From positions 2,089,565 to 2,153,564 of the forward strand of contig NC_067202.1 of the NCBI RefSeq assembly GCF_000699445.3: a DNA stretch of 64,000 bases, given 5' to 3'. Below, one piece after another: positions 22,600-34,957 of the stretch (its first letter is position 1; every line of letters begins with the position of its first letter). The notes below the pieces were generated by a model, which worked only from the letters and a program-made list of their open reading frames with translations, made no database searches and was not told the origin of the DNA. The position numbers were made by a program, and so were the translations under genes. Source of the stretch: Schistosoma haematobium (taxonomy: Eukaryota; Platyhelminthes; Trematoda; Strigeidida; Schistosomatidae).

Positions 22600-25500
22600 G
22601 CAGTCTCCAGGCATAAGTTTAAATATGTTGCTAATGAGTTAGAAATGGAAAGTATGAGTTTCTTCAGCAGCCCGAGGTGGATTCACTATAGTTAAGTAGA
22701 CGTATCAATGTCGTTTTTATTTAGGAAGCCGAAGATATTTGATATTCAAGTGATCACATCGTGAAGACTGGGATAACGGATTCTGTAAAAATTATGTCCA
22801 TGATGTGTTTAACCTTCCATAGCAGTCTAAGAATACTTTGGTCTCTTTAGAATCCAGCTCCGCCAGTGCTGATGTCAAATCATGTTTATAGAGATGGATG
22901 AATAATTCTTATTGCGGTTGATACACCCAAATTACACCAGGAAATTTCTGTCGAGTCACTCATATACCGTACTTTATGCAGGTTCTTTAGCCTTCTTAGA
23001 GAACGCATTTGTGATGGTGCAGTGTAAAAAGTGTTGACGTTCATACATTCATATAGATATTGAATTTCTGGGACTTCTTTGTCCAGCCTTTCGGATCACT
23101 CGCCTTGTGCTCTAGCTTGTGTATATTGTGGTCAAAGTAGAATGAAGAAGATAACGTTTAGAGGTATAGTAAGGTTCACTAAGTTCAACAACCTATGACG
23201 TTCTTGTTGTTGATTGTTTGGCGAGGGATTTTCGCCTTTTGTTATCGAAATAAACACGGAACCCTGGTAAAATTTCTAGTTTTCCTTGGTTTTATGAAAT
23301 ATCGGAGAGCTTGAAGGGGAGCACTTTAGGTCTTGACATTTTTGCCAGTGTGTTGGCAGCGAAAACATATGTATTTAGCTTGCTATTAACCAAATTCAAT
23401 TTTGTATATTTCGATTGACTTAAACTGTCACTGTTGGATCAACCGGTGGTTAAACGAAATACTATCTGGTAGTCCTGATAGTGAACACAACCTAGAACTA
23501 TGGCAGTGGGAACAGTTATGAACCAAAATTTAACAATTTACGATTTTAATTTTAGCATTAAATTAATGAACAGGCAAAGTCCGTGAAATAAGTTCAAACA
23601 AGAAGGCGGCTACCTGACATGGTAACTCATGAAAGTCAAAATATCAAGTAAAACAACGATGAAACAGCTGTGATAATCTCAACGACCCCGAAGGATTGTT
23701 TGAAGTTTAAGAATGGTAAACGTCATAACAATAATGAACACAAACAAACAAAAAGAATGCATCGTTGGCCCCCTTTTCGTGTCAGTGTGTACGCCTCATT
23801 TTGCCTATGGTTTCAGTGGGCCTTTATTCTGACCATGGATCAATCTGCTGCAGGTTCAAGCTGCACTGTAGTTTCTATATCTTATCTATACATAACTGAT
23901 CTGACTGCGAGAGTCAGACTTTAAGTGAGTGATCGAATCAGTGGTGAACTGTACTACACAGTCACTCTTAACATACGGTATGTAGGATTTGTGTTGATAC
24001 ATTTCGATATTCTTCAGCCTTCTGTGACTATATGTCTATCATTTGACCTTGGTTAAGGACTGAATTTAATATTGCATCTTATTTTTCTATGATGCCAGAA
24101 CATAGACATTAAGGTCACGTTTTACAGATGGTTACAGAGGGAAGCGACTGTTTATTTATGCTCCTATTATGTCCTCTTCTAGCTGTTTTTTCTATATGAT
24201 TCTTGGAAACAAATTTCTATTTAATTCCTTTACGAATAATCCCATTGATTCTTGGGTACTTGACGGTTGTATTTAGTGATCATTTATGCGGAATAGTAGT
24301 CCAGTTTGTACCAGAGAGAATTTTTATTGTGCGGTAATCGGGTAGTATTTCTGAGGTATTTTTCGTTTTGATATATTTTATTATTATTATGCAGCATAGA
24401 AAGTATTTAAGCGTCGAATTATGTCTCGGTGACAATGAAGTACTAACATCGACTATGAGTGACTCAAGGAATATCCACTGTCTACACAAAATGGTGCAGT
24501 GGCTCGGTTGACTTGGTTTCGGGGTAACATGAGTCAGTCGTGGAGTGATTGACTTGGCTCATCTTCAGTATATGGCACATGTCAAGGATATTATAGAAGC
24601 TCAGGCACTTTACACACATTTAAGTCTGTACACGTTTATATTTTCAAGACCTTTAATTAACTTATTTAACGGACAGTTCCATTCGGTTTGTACTGACTTG
24701 TCTATATCTTTTTATCATTATTATTATATTTGTATGAGCATGTATACTTGATCACGTGTTACGGCCTGCATATATATCCCTCTTAATAACTTAAATGTCG
24801 GTTGCTTAAATCGCTTGATGACTAATTTAGTCTATTAAATATATATGGTTCTCAAATCCTATCCATTCGTTTACCTGCACTCACGTTTCTACTTTCACTT
24901 CCTCAGTGTGTATATGGCTTTTTGATGAGCATTGTACAACAATAAGTGATTGTCATTACTTTGTATGGATTATTAGGATGAGTGTCATACGAAGCCTTAG
25001 AAATTATCTAGATATTCCATGACAAAGTAAACTCTGTGGTGGCTAGAGGTTCAAGACATTCAGTGTTCCGTCATTTTGACTGTCCACCGTCAACAATCAA
25101 CGGCAATGAAAATAAGATCATATCTTGAACAGGCTGACTAGCTAACTTCACCTGGGTTCAAGTGAGACAAACATATATACCACTATAAGTCCCACCCGAT
25201 ATGAGTGATTGGTTGGGTCGCATCTTTGGATTCGCTTGTAGTTCGTTCGCGCATTCTTGTTTTGTTCTCCTTGCAGCCTTGACCTTAGTAGCCCAGTAGG
25301 AGAAATAGTACTTATGAGTGGAATTGGAGACTCCAGTTTTAGTCAGAAGTGTAAAGAAAGATGAAAACTAAAACTATTGGTGCTCGTTTGTCCGTGCCGT
25401 CAGCTAGTTGTACTGAACTCGATCGTCATTGTCGTAGATTACTTAAAGTTTGTTTGATTCCACAGAGTTATAAGGGGCCTTTCTTTTCGAATTAGGAGTT

Positions 25501-26335
25501 GTCACATTAATGCCTGTTGTTGGCTTCGTCATGACTGAATGACCTTGATGTTAATTAAACACATATCCTGCCTAACATTCTATATGTTTTACCGGATAAT
25601 CATGTCAATACAATGTAGTAATAAAGCACAGAATACGGGTTGAATATACGCATGTATATTTTAAAAATTTAGGAGGGCAGGCAAACTTAACGGGTGAAAA
25701 TTGAAACTTGATAGATGCAAATTAGAGATCCCGTAATAACCCATTCAATGAATAAAGGGTGACTCAGACTTTGTATGAGGTAAAAAATGAATGAAATGTT
25801 CATTAGATGGTCACAACTAAAATATATTCAGTGTTCACGGTGAATGATCTACACGAACACATATGTGAAAATAGACAAACTGCAGTATAGGTCAAAAGAG
25901 ATAGATATGCAGTCATACAATATAGTCAATAACGCAACAGTTAGACATGCAAAATTCGGGAGGAAGCATGCAACCAATATACCAGTCTTTTACATTATTC
26001 TGCAATACTATTGTTTGCTTGACCAAATATTTCTGGTCTCATTGTTAAATCTAAATTTTCATACTGTGAGACGATTAAGGACGAAAATTCAACAAACTGA
26101 CACTCCTAAAAATCCAGGAAGTTGAAATTTCATATATGTAGCTGAAAATCCATCAAAATATTTTTTTTCGTGACGGATTATAAAGATTATTTCATCAGAA
26201 ACCTTCAATATTAGGATTTCCTGAAGTCTAGGAACAAAGTAACAAGCAAAAAATGAATCCAAGTATTCAATATCAAAACGGTAAACCAACCAAGTATATG
26301 GATCGAGCATAAAATGTGTCAAATTTTAATAAAAA
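22600..26335. other. Intergenic DNA, nothing recognised
   Basis: Scanned on both strands. Only short open frames without motifs were found. No tRNA, repeat array or transposase signature could be supported. Confidence 0.45.
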
Positions 26336-26339
26336 AGGG

Positions 26340-29090
26340 GCAAAAGTTTAGACAAGGCAAAAACGGCAGTCCACTATAAACCTGTCCGCCGTTTCGCTTC
26401 AACGACCATATGGTGCTCTGTAAGATTGTCTAGTACTTCCAGGTGTCTAGTCGGAGTCATTTACAGGAAGCCAACCGCCGACACCGAGTACGATAGTCGT
26501 ATGCTGGAAGGACTATCCCGCTCTATCCGTCTCGGTTTCACACACATCCTGATTCTAGGGGACTTTAATCTCCCTAGAGTCAACTTCGCGGAACACACGT
26601 ACACTGGAGGCGACAACTCAATTGAAGCTCGGTTCTTCAACCTCATCGATGACTTGGGCTTATATGAAAATGTGAGGTCGGCAACTCGTTGGAGAAACAG
26701 TCAGACACCATCGCGCTTAGACTGTGTATTCACTAACGAAGAATTCCTAGTCGACAACCTCTCAATCCTGGCTCCTCTGGGAAAAAGCGATCATGCCGTC
26801 GTAGCCTTCAGTTTTGTCATCAAAACTAAGCTAAGGTATCCCAACAATAATTTGCGTTGGAATTTTAAACGGCTGAATGTGCCAGCTCTACATGACTATC
26901 TACAACAGGTGGTTTGGGATGTTCACCCTCAACTCGATGTGGATGGTCATTGGGACTTCTTACTGCACACGCTCTTATGTGCTACAGACCATTCAGTTCC
27001 TCAAACGGTTCCAAAAGCTGCAAGCCACCTACAGTAATCAAGAACCGTACCCTTCGCCTGCTAAGCCGCAAACGGCACTGTTGGGCGGAATACAAACGAA
27101 CTAATAACGATGGAGCGTATAGGCAATACAAACATATCAGGAACACATGCACGAAGGCTATAAGAGAAGACAGGCTTCAGTACCAAACAAAGCTTATGGA
27201 CAAATTCGCCTCTAACCCTAGAAGCCTATTCCGTTATGCAGCCTCTCTTCGTCAAGCCAAAACAGGAGTTTCTCAACTGCTAGGTCTTAACGGCCCGACC
27301 AACAACGATGGCGACGCCGCTAACCTTCTGGCGGCCCATTACTCTCAAACATTTCAACCGGCTGACATCAACTTTATTGACGACAGTCTCATCTCCAACT
27401 CCACAGGACTTTCTGAAGTGGACCTAAGCGCTGGCTTGGTGTTCCGGAAATTGCAGCACTTAAGACTTGACACTTCTCCTGGCCCGGATATGGTTCATCC
27501 TGCCATACTGAGGGAGGCAGCCTCAATCCTGGCAACGCCGCTTAGCGTGATGTTTTCACACTCGCTTAGCCGAGGCAAATTACCGGAAAACTGGAAGTTG
27601 GCTCACATCACACCAATTTTCAAAGGTGGTCGACGCAATGAACCTTCAAGTTATCGGCCGGTGGCTCTTCTGTCATTACCTTCAAAACTCATGGAGTCCC
27701 TGATATGCGACGGTTTAAATGACTATCTACTGTCCTTAAATTTCTTCTCACCCCAACAGCATGGTTTCAGGAAGGGTTACTCTTGTATAACCAACCTGCT
27801 GACTGCGGTGGACAGATGGACAAGCATCCTCGATTGCAAGGGAAAGGTTGATGTCATTTACCTTGATTTCTCAAAAGCTTTTGATAAGGTTAACCACTTG
27901 TGTCTTATCAACAAGCTCAAACGACTAGGTATCAAACCACCTCTAATCGATTGGCTTACTTCATACCTAAAAAATCGACACTTTAAGGTTAGGGTTAATT
28001 TCGCTTTATCTCAGGCTATGGAATGTCCTAGTGGGTTCCCCCAGGGCTCAGTACTGGGGCCTCTTCTCTTCTTGATCTACATAAATGATCTTCCTCAACA
28101 GGTAACGTCAGACTTACTACTTTTTGCCGACGACGTGAAACTTTGGAGAGAGATACGCAACCAAGACGATATGCAGGCACTTCAGGAGGATCTGACGCGA
28201 CTTCAAAGTTGGGCAGACGATAACGGACTTACCTTTAACACTTCAAAGTGTAAAGTAGTCCATCTGCGACATGTCGCAAACTACAGTTACAACTTAGGAA
28301 ACTCCTCTCTAGTAGTATCCCAAGTCGAAAAAGATTTAGGAGTCCTGGTGCCCCATGACTTAAAGTCTTACGCTAACTGTGACAAAAATGCCTTCTGAGC
28401 AAACCTTGCACTGGTAACGTTGAAGCGCATTTTTGGACAGTTTGACGGACGAACTTTCCATACAATCTTCAATAGTTTCATCCGTCCCCATTTAGAGTAC
28501 GGAAACATAGTACTCCCCCCCTCACTCCATAAGGACAAGGTCACTTTGGAGCGTATCCAACGGCGAGCCACGAAATCAGTTCGAGGACTCAAATCTAAGC
28601 CTTACGAAGAACGCCTCCGTTCACTAGACCTTTACCCACTAGAATATAGGCGTCTTAGAGGTGATTTACTAATGGCTTATAGTATTCTTAACACTTCTGG
28701 ACATCCTCTTAAACACCTACTTAAGCTTAGTTCGAATAATAATCTAAGGGGTAACACCCAGAAATTGGAAACACAACATAGCAAGACGGAATGTAGACAC
28801 AACTTCTACTCCTTAAGAGTTGTCAAAAGCTGGAATTCGCTGCCGGCCGAGCTAGTCCAAGCGACTTCTCAGGAGTCCTTCAAGAGGCAACTTGACCTAT
28901 TCTTAAGGACCAAGGACAGCATCACATTATGATTTACCAATTTCTTTTCCTTTTTTATTGTTAACATACCTAGGTTCCTGCCTGGAGGATTTGGTGATCC
29001 CCTGCTACTAGACACGGAAGCCTGTTAAGCGAAAGCTTCTTCTATTCCGTCCACAACCATTTGAACCATTTGAACGGCCCGAATGGAGGC
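26340..29090 (+). mobile_element. CR1/Jockey-type non-LTR retroposon, 5'-truncated
   Basis: The element starts inside the endonuclease (apurinic-type, EEP). It reads GVIYRKP, ILILGDFNLP and LGKSDHAVV, which are the catalytic Asp and the terminal SDH block. The RT follows: NYRPVAL-like SSYRPVALLSLPSKLME, QHGFRKGYSC, DVIYLDFSKAFDKVNH, GFPQGSVLGPLLFLIYINDLP and the catalytic FADDVKLW. The C-terminus ends with VVKSWNSLPAELVQA and a stop near 28932. The 3' end shows a short direct repeat of CATTTGAAC near 29055-29075, like the terminal repeats of CR1 elements. No ORF1 is present. Confidence 0.88.
26426..28932 (+). pseudogene. CR1 ORF2 (endonuclease-RT) with one frameshift and one stop
   Basis: Frame 1 covers the endonuclease from 26426. 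A frameshift near 27010 moves the reading into the frame open to 28398, covering the linker and RT. An in-frame TGA at 28396-28398 (NCDKNAF then stop then ANLALVTLKR) interrupts it, and the same frame continues to 28932. One indel and one nonsense change are the only lesions seen, so this is a fairly young copy. Confidence 0.88.
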
Positions 29091-29202
29091 GGTTATTCCG
29101 TATTCCAATTGCCATGGGTTGGTTGGATTGTATGAATATCAAGTTTTTTTCATATATAAGTCATCTTATGCTGCATAAAAAGCACGAAATGAATACCAAA
29201 AG

Positions 29203-29284
29203 CATTAATTTAGCATTCTCTGTTTTTAGTGTACACTTTGGCTCAGTTGTTGCTTTGTAATCTGATCTGTGATCCCAACAACTG
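29203..29284 (+). repeat. Outer remnant of the Mutator palindrome left arm
   Basis: Matches the reverse complement of 39093-39175 with about five differences (ends in GATCCCAACAACTG). It is separated from the rest of the left arm (33387 onward) by the CR1 element at 29285-33386. Confidence 0.75.
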
Positions 29285-29337
29285 ATTCAGATTTGTGTAG
29301 TAAGGACAGAAGGCCTACGGCCTATGTTATCCCTTTT

Positions 29338-32109
29338 CTAGTATGCTTCTGTGAGTGTCCAGTCTTCTCTTGAAAGAGTCAATTGAAGGTGCGGACACCA
29401 CTGCTTCAGACAACAGGTTCCAAGTATTATGACTCGGTGTGAAAACCTGTATGCCACGGGTATTTTGTTCGTTCTTGGCTTTTCTACTCGCCTGCTATGT
29501 CCTCTGAGGTGTCCCGATCTAGTGGGAAGAAAGAGAGAGAATAAGTTAGGTCCGAAATCATTTCTCAGTATTCTATACATCAATATTAGATCTCCCCTTA
29601 GTCTGCGATAGGACAGAGTATAGAGGTTCAGTTTTTCAAGCCGCTCTTTATATGATAAACTCCGGAGTTCCGGAATTGCACGCGTAGCTGCCCTCTGTAC
29701 CTTTTCTAGTATGTCTGAGTCACCTTTTAAATAGGGGCTTGCAGCCTGAACACAGTTCTCTAACTTAGTTCTCACTAAGGATGTGTATAATGTGGTGAAC
29801 ATGGTAGTATCAAACTTAGTGAATGTCCTCTTTAAAACCCAGAGGGTTCGAAACCCCTTAACTGCGACCTCCCGGCAATGGGTCGTTGTCTTAAGATCAT
29901 TGCTCACTGTCACCCCTAGGTCCTTATGAGACCAGACTACGGGTAATGACACATCCCCTATGTTGTACGTATTAACCTTTGAATCCACCAAGTGCATGTA
30001 GACACACTTTTCCGAGTTGATAGGCATCAGCCACTCTTTAGACCAGTTTATCATATTATTTAAGTCCGCCTGAAGAGTAAATGCGTCTTTGTCTCCAGTT
30101 ATTACTCGCCAAATTTTTACATCGTCAGCGTATAATAACATTGGAGACTGTACTATACTTGTAAGATCATTAACGTACATCATAAAAAGTAAAGGACCTA
30201 AAACGGAACCTTGGGGTACTCCACTAAGTACTGGTCTCCAGATGGAGCACTTGGAATTTATTCTTACTTTTTGCCTACGACCTACTAGGAAATCCTTAAT
30301 CCATTTTAAAAGAGGTCCGGCAATACCAAGGTTTGCCAACTTCAATAGCAGTCTATTAGTTGGCACCTTGTCAAAAGCCTTACTGAAGTCTATGTAGACA
30401 ACATCCACTGAGTTTCCGTTGTCTAGCGCATTAATCCAGAGCTCCCTAGCTATAAGGAGGTTCGTTGTACAGGATAGACCCTTTCTAAAACCATGTTGTG
30501 CCATGTTCAGCAAGTTATTGGTTTCCATAAATGCCGTTATGGTCCGTTTGATTATTCTTTCCAGTATTTTAATTACAACACTGGTGAGGCTTACGGGTCT
30601 GTAATTTGATGGAACTTGTCGTAGACCAGTTTTATGTATGGGAGTGACGATTGCGTCCTTCCAGTCCATAGGTAACACACCTTGGTCAAGTGACATTTTG
30701 AATATCACAGTTAGTGGGGCTGCGATATATTGGGCAATATGTCTCAAGATTTTAGGGTGTAGTTCATCTGGTCCTGTTGACTTCTCCATGTTTAGGGTGC
30801 TAAGAGCCTTAAGCACATCGTTTTGGTCGAAGTCCACGGTGAGCAGCTGGTTTGTTGACTCTGTAATTGGGTCTGGTTCTTTCTCTAGAGGAGGTTCCTG
30901 AGTGAAATCTGCCCCAAAATAGTCAGCCATAACCTCAGCTTTTTTCTGATCTTCCTCTATCATTTCAGATTCACTTCCTACTTTAATTAGGTTGGGAATC
31001 CAATGATGAATCCTTGTTCTGTAGTTTATGTACGAGAATATCCTCTTGGGCTGCTTGAGTGCAGATTGTGCCAGCTGCATTTCATATTTTCTTTGCGTTT
31101 CCGGAATTTTAGTTATACACTCGTTTCTTATCGATCTGTAGCGTTCCATCGTACCTGCGGTGCCAAGGCGGATGGCAACATCCCAGCATTTCTTCTTTTG
31201 TCTTAGTAAGCGTCGAATATCCCGCCCTATCCAGGGATGTCCGTGCTTCTTTTTCTTTGGGACAGTCCAGGGTATGTATGGTTGAGTTACCCGATTGTAT
31301 AACTGCCTGAATAGAGTCCATGCCTCTTGTACTGATGCCTTTGAGTCAATTTCCCAGTTCTCAGCCGATGCTGCGGAGTTAATTGCCTGCATATCTGCCT
31401 TCCATATGTTAGGACGGGCCGGCGCAATTGTTTGACAAGCAATCTCAGCCATGAATTTGAATAAGATGACTGCATGGTCACTTCTCCCAAGTGGTGGGAG
31501 AAGAGCCGTTTGACCAACGTCATCACCGTGCGTGAAGACTAAATCTAAAAGAGAAGAAGAGTTTCTTAAGTCGTATCTTGTGGGATCTCTAATGTGTTGG
31601 AATAATGCTAGTCCATTCGAGGTTTCTAACAGTTTGGAGTCGAACGACGATATGGATGACCCTACTTCTAAGTTAACCCAGTTTATATATGGTGCATTAA
31701 AGTCGCCTACTACAAGGCTTTTACCGTTGTTACACCAGGACTTAAGTTTACTTAGGAGAAAATCATCTGCTACACTTTCTGGACTGCGATAAACTACAAC
31801 TACTTCAATATCTTGCCTTCGGCATTTCAACTTACATCTCACCAGTTCACATGTCCCTGAAACATGTGCTACTGTCTCAGCTAATCTTATGGTTAGGGTA
31901 CTTTTCGTGTACACAATAACCCCGCCTCCTCTTCGGTTTAATCTATCAGCCCTACTGGTTATGAAACCAGTCAACTGGATTTCACTATCTAATACTTCTG
32001 ACGTTAACCAAGTTTCCGAGACAGCGATAACGTCCGGTTTTTCTTTATCCACCACTGACTTCAGCTCCGCCATTTTATTTAGTAGGCTGCGAGCATTTGT
32101 GTAGCACAC
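29338..32109 (-). CDS. CR1 ORF2: endonuclease-reverse transcriptase
   Basis: An open frame of 923 codons on the minus strand. The N-terminal EEP endonuclease has YTNARSLLNK, ISV-type SETWL, VVVYRSPES, LVVGDFNAPYINW and GRSDHAVIL. The RT lies at about residues 450-700 with NYRPVSLTS, QHGFRKGLSC, VVYIDFSKAFDKVP, GVPQGSVLGPLLFMMYVNDL and the catalytic YADDVKIW. Near the end, HRVIILGTCC appears shifted: the adjacent frame reads NTWNLLSEAVVSAPSIDSFK then RRLDTHRSI, the expected family C-terminus. A 1-base frameshift near 29430 therefore probably altered the last ~30 residues. The first Met overlaps the ORF1 end by 35 bases. Confidence 0.88.
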   Translation of the reverse strand: MCYTNARSLLNKMAELKSVVDKEKPDVIAVSETWLTSEVLDSEIQLTGFITSRADRLNRRGGGVIVYTKSTLTIRLAETVAHVSGTCELVRCKLKCRRQDIEVVVVYRSPESVADDFLLSKLKSWCNNGKSLVVGDFNAPYINWVNLEVGSSISSFDSKLLETSNGLALFQHIRDPTRYDLRNSSSLLDLVFTHGDDVGQTALLPPLGRSDHAVILFKFMAEIACQTIAPARPNIWKADMQAINSAASAENWEIDSKASVQEAWTLFRQLYNRVTQPYIPWTVPKKKKHGHPWIGRDIRRLLRQKKKCWDVAIRLGTAGTMERYRSIRNECITKIPETQRKYEMQLAQSALKQPKRIFSYINYRTRIHHWIPNLIKVGSESEMIEEDQKKAEVMADYFGADFTQEPPLEKEPDPITESTNQLLTVDFDQNDVLKALSTLNMEKSTGPDELHPKILRHIAQYIAAPLTVIFKMSLDQGVLPMDWKDAIVTPIHKTGLRQVPSNYRPVSLTSVVIKILERIIKRTITAFMETNNLLNMAQHGFRKGLSCTTNLLIARELWINALDNGNSVDVVYIDFSKAFDKVPTNRLLLKLANLGIAGPLLKWIKDFLVGRRQKVRINSKCSIWRPVLSGVPQGSVLGPLLFMMYVNDLTSIVQSPMLLYADDVKIWRVITGDKDAFTLQADLNNMINWSKEWLMPINSEKCVYMHLVDSKVNTYNIGDVSLPVVWSHKDLGVTVSNDLKTTTHCREVAVKGFRTLWVLKRTFTKFDTTMFTTLYTSLVRTKLENCVQAASPYLKGDSDILEKVQRAATRAIPELRSLSYKERLEKLNLYTLSYRRLRGDLILMYRILRNDFGPNLFSLFLPTRSGHLRGHSRRVEKPRTNKIPVAYRFSHRVIILGTCCLKQWCPHLQLTLSREDWTLTEAY

Positions 32110-33222
32110 TTTTAAGTCTGTGGAGAGCTTTCCCTTGCCACCCAGAGTGGCTTGGGGATCGTTTTGCTCGAACTTTTACAATCTGAAAACCCTTAAGAAC
32201 GAGGTTTCTTTCACCGTTTCGGCGACGCTCGTTTATTTCCGCTTCTGCAGCTCTTCTCTTAATACGATCAGCTAGGCTGAGATCCTCACGGACATATATT
32301 CCGGATCCAATCAATTTACATGAATTACTTAGAATCAGGTTCCTTTCTTCCACCGTGTTGAATGTAACCTTTAGGAGGCGGTTTTTCTGAGGACTTTCGG
32401 AATCCACCTTTTTTCCTATTCTATAAAGCTTACAAATACTAACTCCTGAAACTGTATCTGGGAGTAGTTTACTTAATGATGTCTTAATATGATTGAGATC
32501 ATGTTCGAATCTTGCCTTTGGCTCAGTATCTAAAGATTCTCTTATCTTATGAAAGATGACTGATCTATCAGAGAGATCTGTCTTGTCACGCAGTGAGGAT
32601 TTTTCTTCTGATAACATCGCTTCCAATGTCTTGCTGACCAGCTGCGTTTTGCCTACAGCCTTTTTCTTCTTACCGAAGTCCATTTGTCACCACTCAGAAC
32701 AGCCACACCTGGACTATGTGGAACGGTGACAGTTTTATCTGGATCTTCTATTTCGACTAGAGGTGTATGACTGCCGATGTCAATATCAAGCGACACTTCA
32801 TTCCTCGTTAATGTCAACGGAGATTTCACGTTCCCGTCAACTGCAGTCAGGTGTATAACGGGTCCAGTAGCAGCACTTACTACACTGACACATTCTTCAT
32901 CGTCAGTGCTTTCGCCATCGTTTTTCTTGCAGGCCAAAGCCAATAGGCCCATAGCCTTCTGTATTAGTACCTTTTTATCCGTACAGCAGAACATACAAAG
33001 CCAATGCGAGTTAGGCTTCGAGCATCTTTTGTAGGCCGTCGGACTTAGTCGTGTACACATTTTGTGGTACCACTTTTTACAGTCGTCACACTGCATTCCC
33101 TCCTCAACGGAGAACAAACAATTTGGTTGCCCACATTTGTGAGTCTTACCAACCATTGTAATTCGATTTAAAAGGTTTAAAAACAAAAAAATGATAACAA
33201 TGTGAACACAAGTGTTAGTCAA
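32075..33222 (-). pseudogene. CR1 ORF1 with PHD-like zinc finger, frameshifted
   Basis: Two overlapping minus-strand frames make up ORF1. The first (33222-32653, 189 codons) has CGQPNC, MQCDDCKKWYHKMC, then HWLCMFC: a Cys4-His-Cys3 arrangement as in the PHD-like finger of CR1/L2 ORF1 proteins. The second (32683-32075, 202 codons) carries a charged region and an RRM/esterase-free basic tail (SVCKLYRIG-like KLYRIGKK, RNLILSNSCKLIGSGIYV, then RRAAEAEINERRR). They overlap at the A-rich GTAAGAAGAAAAAGGC. A single-base indel, real or from sequencing, most simply explains the break. Confidence 0.8.
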
Positions 33223-33788
33223 GGATTAAAAACAGGTACTCAGGACAAAATTACGCAAAAAATTTCAAACTTTAACCAAAGTACTTTTAGTTAAAGTAGA
33301 CCAAGAATGCTTTTTAGCGCAATAAGTACCTAAAGCAAGTATAATCACAACACGTACAAAAATCTATGCCCTTTTAGAAACTAGCGCTGTAGTAAAGCTC
33401 AACGAAATGTCAAGTCACAGGTAAATCCTAAGTATTTGTAGTATTTCCTTGGGTTATTATTGTTGCAAGGAATAACTTTTTAATAATTAATCATGTCTGT
33501 TTTTAGTGCTTCATGCTCAAGTGACATCTCAGTCGACCTTACCGATGCCTTTCGAAGTATGATACTGAACAAGCGTTTCGTGTTCTGGGATGATTTTGAT
33601 AGCGTCTTAAAAGAGTTCCAAAAAGTATGGAATAGTAATTTTATCGCTTCTCAGACTACTTATACTCGTTACATCCACACGGAAAGCAGGTTGCTAAGGG
33701 ATGTCAAGTTCAAATACCTGTTTGTAACGTTTAATTGTACGTTTGGTCATAAACGGAAATCGGAAGGTTTGAAAGTGAAGCAAAAATC

Positions 33789-33820
33789 GTAAGATCCTTA
33801 ACTAATATCTGATGTTTAAG
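33789..33820 (+). other. 32 nt intron in the MULE transposase
   Basis: GTAAGATCC...TTTAAG splices AAATC to GTCTAAATTCCG, keeping the FAR1-like frame. Other candidates in the same gene are 34081-34105 (25 nt, GTAAGTG...TTTCAG) and 34281-34314 (34 nt). Introns of about 30-35 nt are known in schistosome genes. Confidence 0.65.
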
Positions 33821-34957
33821 GTCTAAATTCCGTGTAAAACTAGAGGAGCAAGGATATGTCATCAAATCCTACAACATGCTCCACAATCATCCATGTAGTA
33901 GTTCATGGATGGTATGTGATCCATGGACAAGGAGATTATCATCAGAAGAAAAAGAGAACTTGAAGCCAGTAATACTGCACTGTGAGTCAGCAGATGAAGT
34001 TATCGAAAGTATTAAGGAGAGAACTGGTAAGTAAGTAACCGCTGCCGATGTCAAAGGTATGAAAGCTACACTCTCCACTGGTAAGTGTATATAAATATAT
34101 TTCAGGTTGTACTCGGAAGCAGGTAATGCACATGATGCGACAAAACGGTGAAGTTAGAGAGCATGTAGAAAATGGATGTATTACGGCAATATGCTTCAGC
34201 AGTTATGACCAGATACGGTTGTACAATCAATATCCCGAAGTCGTGTGTATTGATTCTACGTATAAAACTAATAATAAAAAGTGAATATGATTTTCGTTTT
34301 GTTCTACTATGTAGATATTCATTATTCCAGTTGTGACAGACAATTGGGGTCGAGGAAGAACTGTTATGTTTGCGTGGACACGAAAAGAAAAGCATGCCGA
34401 TGTGATATGGATTTTAGATAAATTCAAAGAGATAATGGGTAACACAACAATAACAGAAACATTTGTGATGGTTTGCGCACGATCTGAAAGCGCGGCTGTC
34501 CGTATAACACACGGGCATGCAAACATCATTTTGTGCGCCTTTCATGTAATTCGCGCTTTCCGGAAAAGGTACACCACTGGTTGCTTAAATAAAATTTCCT
34601 TAGACAAATGATAAAATACTAAAAACCTACTTGACTCGATTGGTAGCTGCAGAAACGGTCGGAAGGTAATTTTTTAATGTATTTATTCACTAGATTTAAT
34701 CAATATTACAGAATAATAAACCGGAGAGACAGTGATAGGCCAGTACCTATCACGTTTTTGGATGTTGCGTAAAACTATGTGGGCACGTGTTTTTATATGG
34801 CAATGTTCTAACTTTGGGTAACAACACGAATAATCGTGTTGAGTCACTAAATAGGCAGATAAAAAGATATGTACGCAAAACCGACAGGTTGCACAAATGC
34901 ATGTACAAGGCTTTGAAGTGGAGTTCAATGACTTTCTCTAGGAAAAGCATTGAAGAC

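Larger units (their letters stand above)
29285..33386 (-). mobile_element. Near-full-length CR1-type retroposon
   Basis: Comparison with the right palindrome arm, which lacks it, defines the boundaries: GATCCCAACAACTG | element | CTGTAGTAAAGC. The host sequence in the other arm is uninterrupted (CAACAACTGTAGTAAAG). This gives a 4.1 kb insert with CTG shared on both sides as a possible 3 bp duplication. It carries a 5' UTR of about 165 bp, an ORF1 with a PHD-like finger and an ORF2 with endonuclease and RT. Confidence 0.88.

Noticed and set aside
33887..34529. Minus-strand frames of 63-100 codons over the MULE gene
   Set aside because: Antisense shadows of the transposase exons; the plus-strand frames carry the domain motifs.
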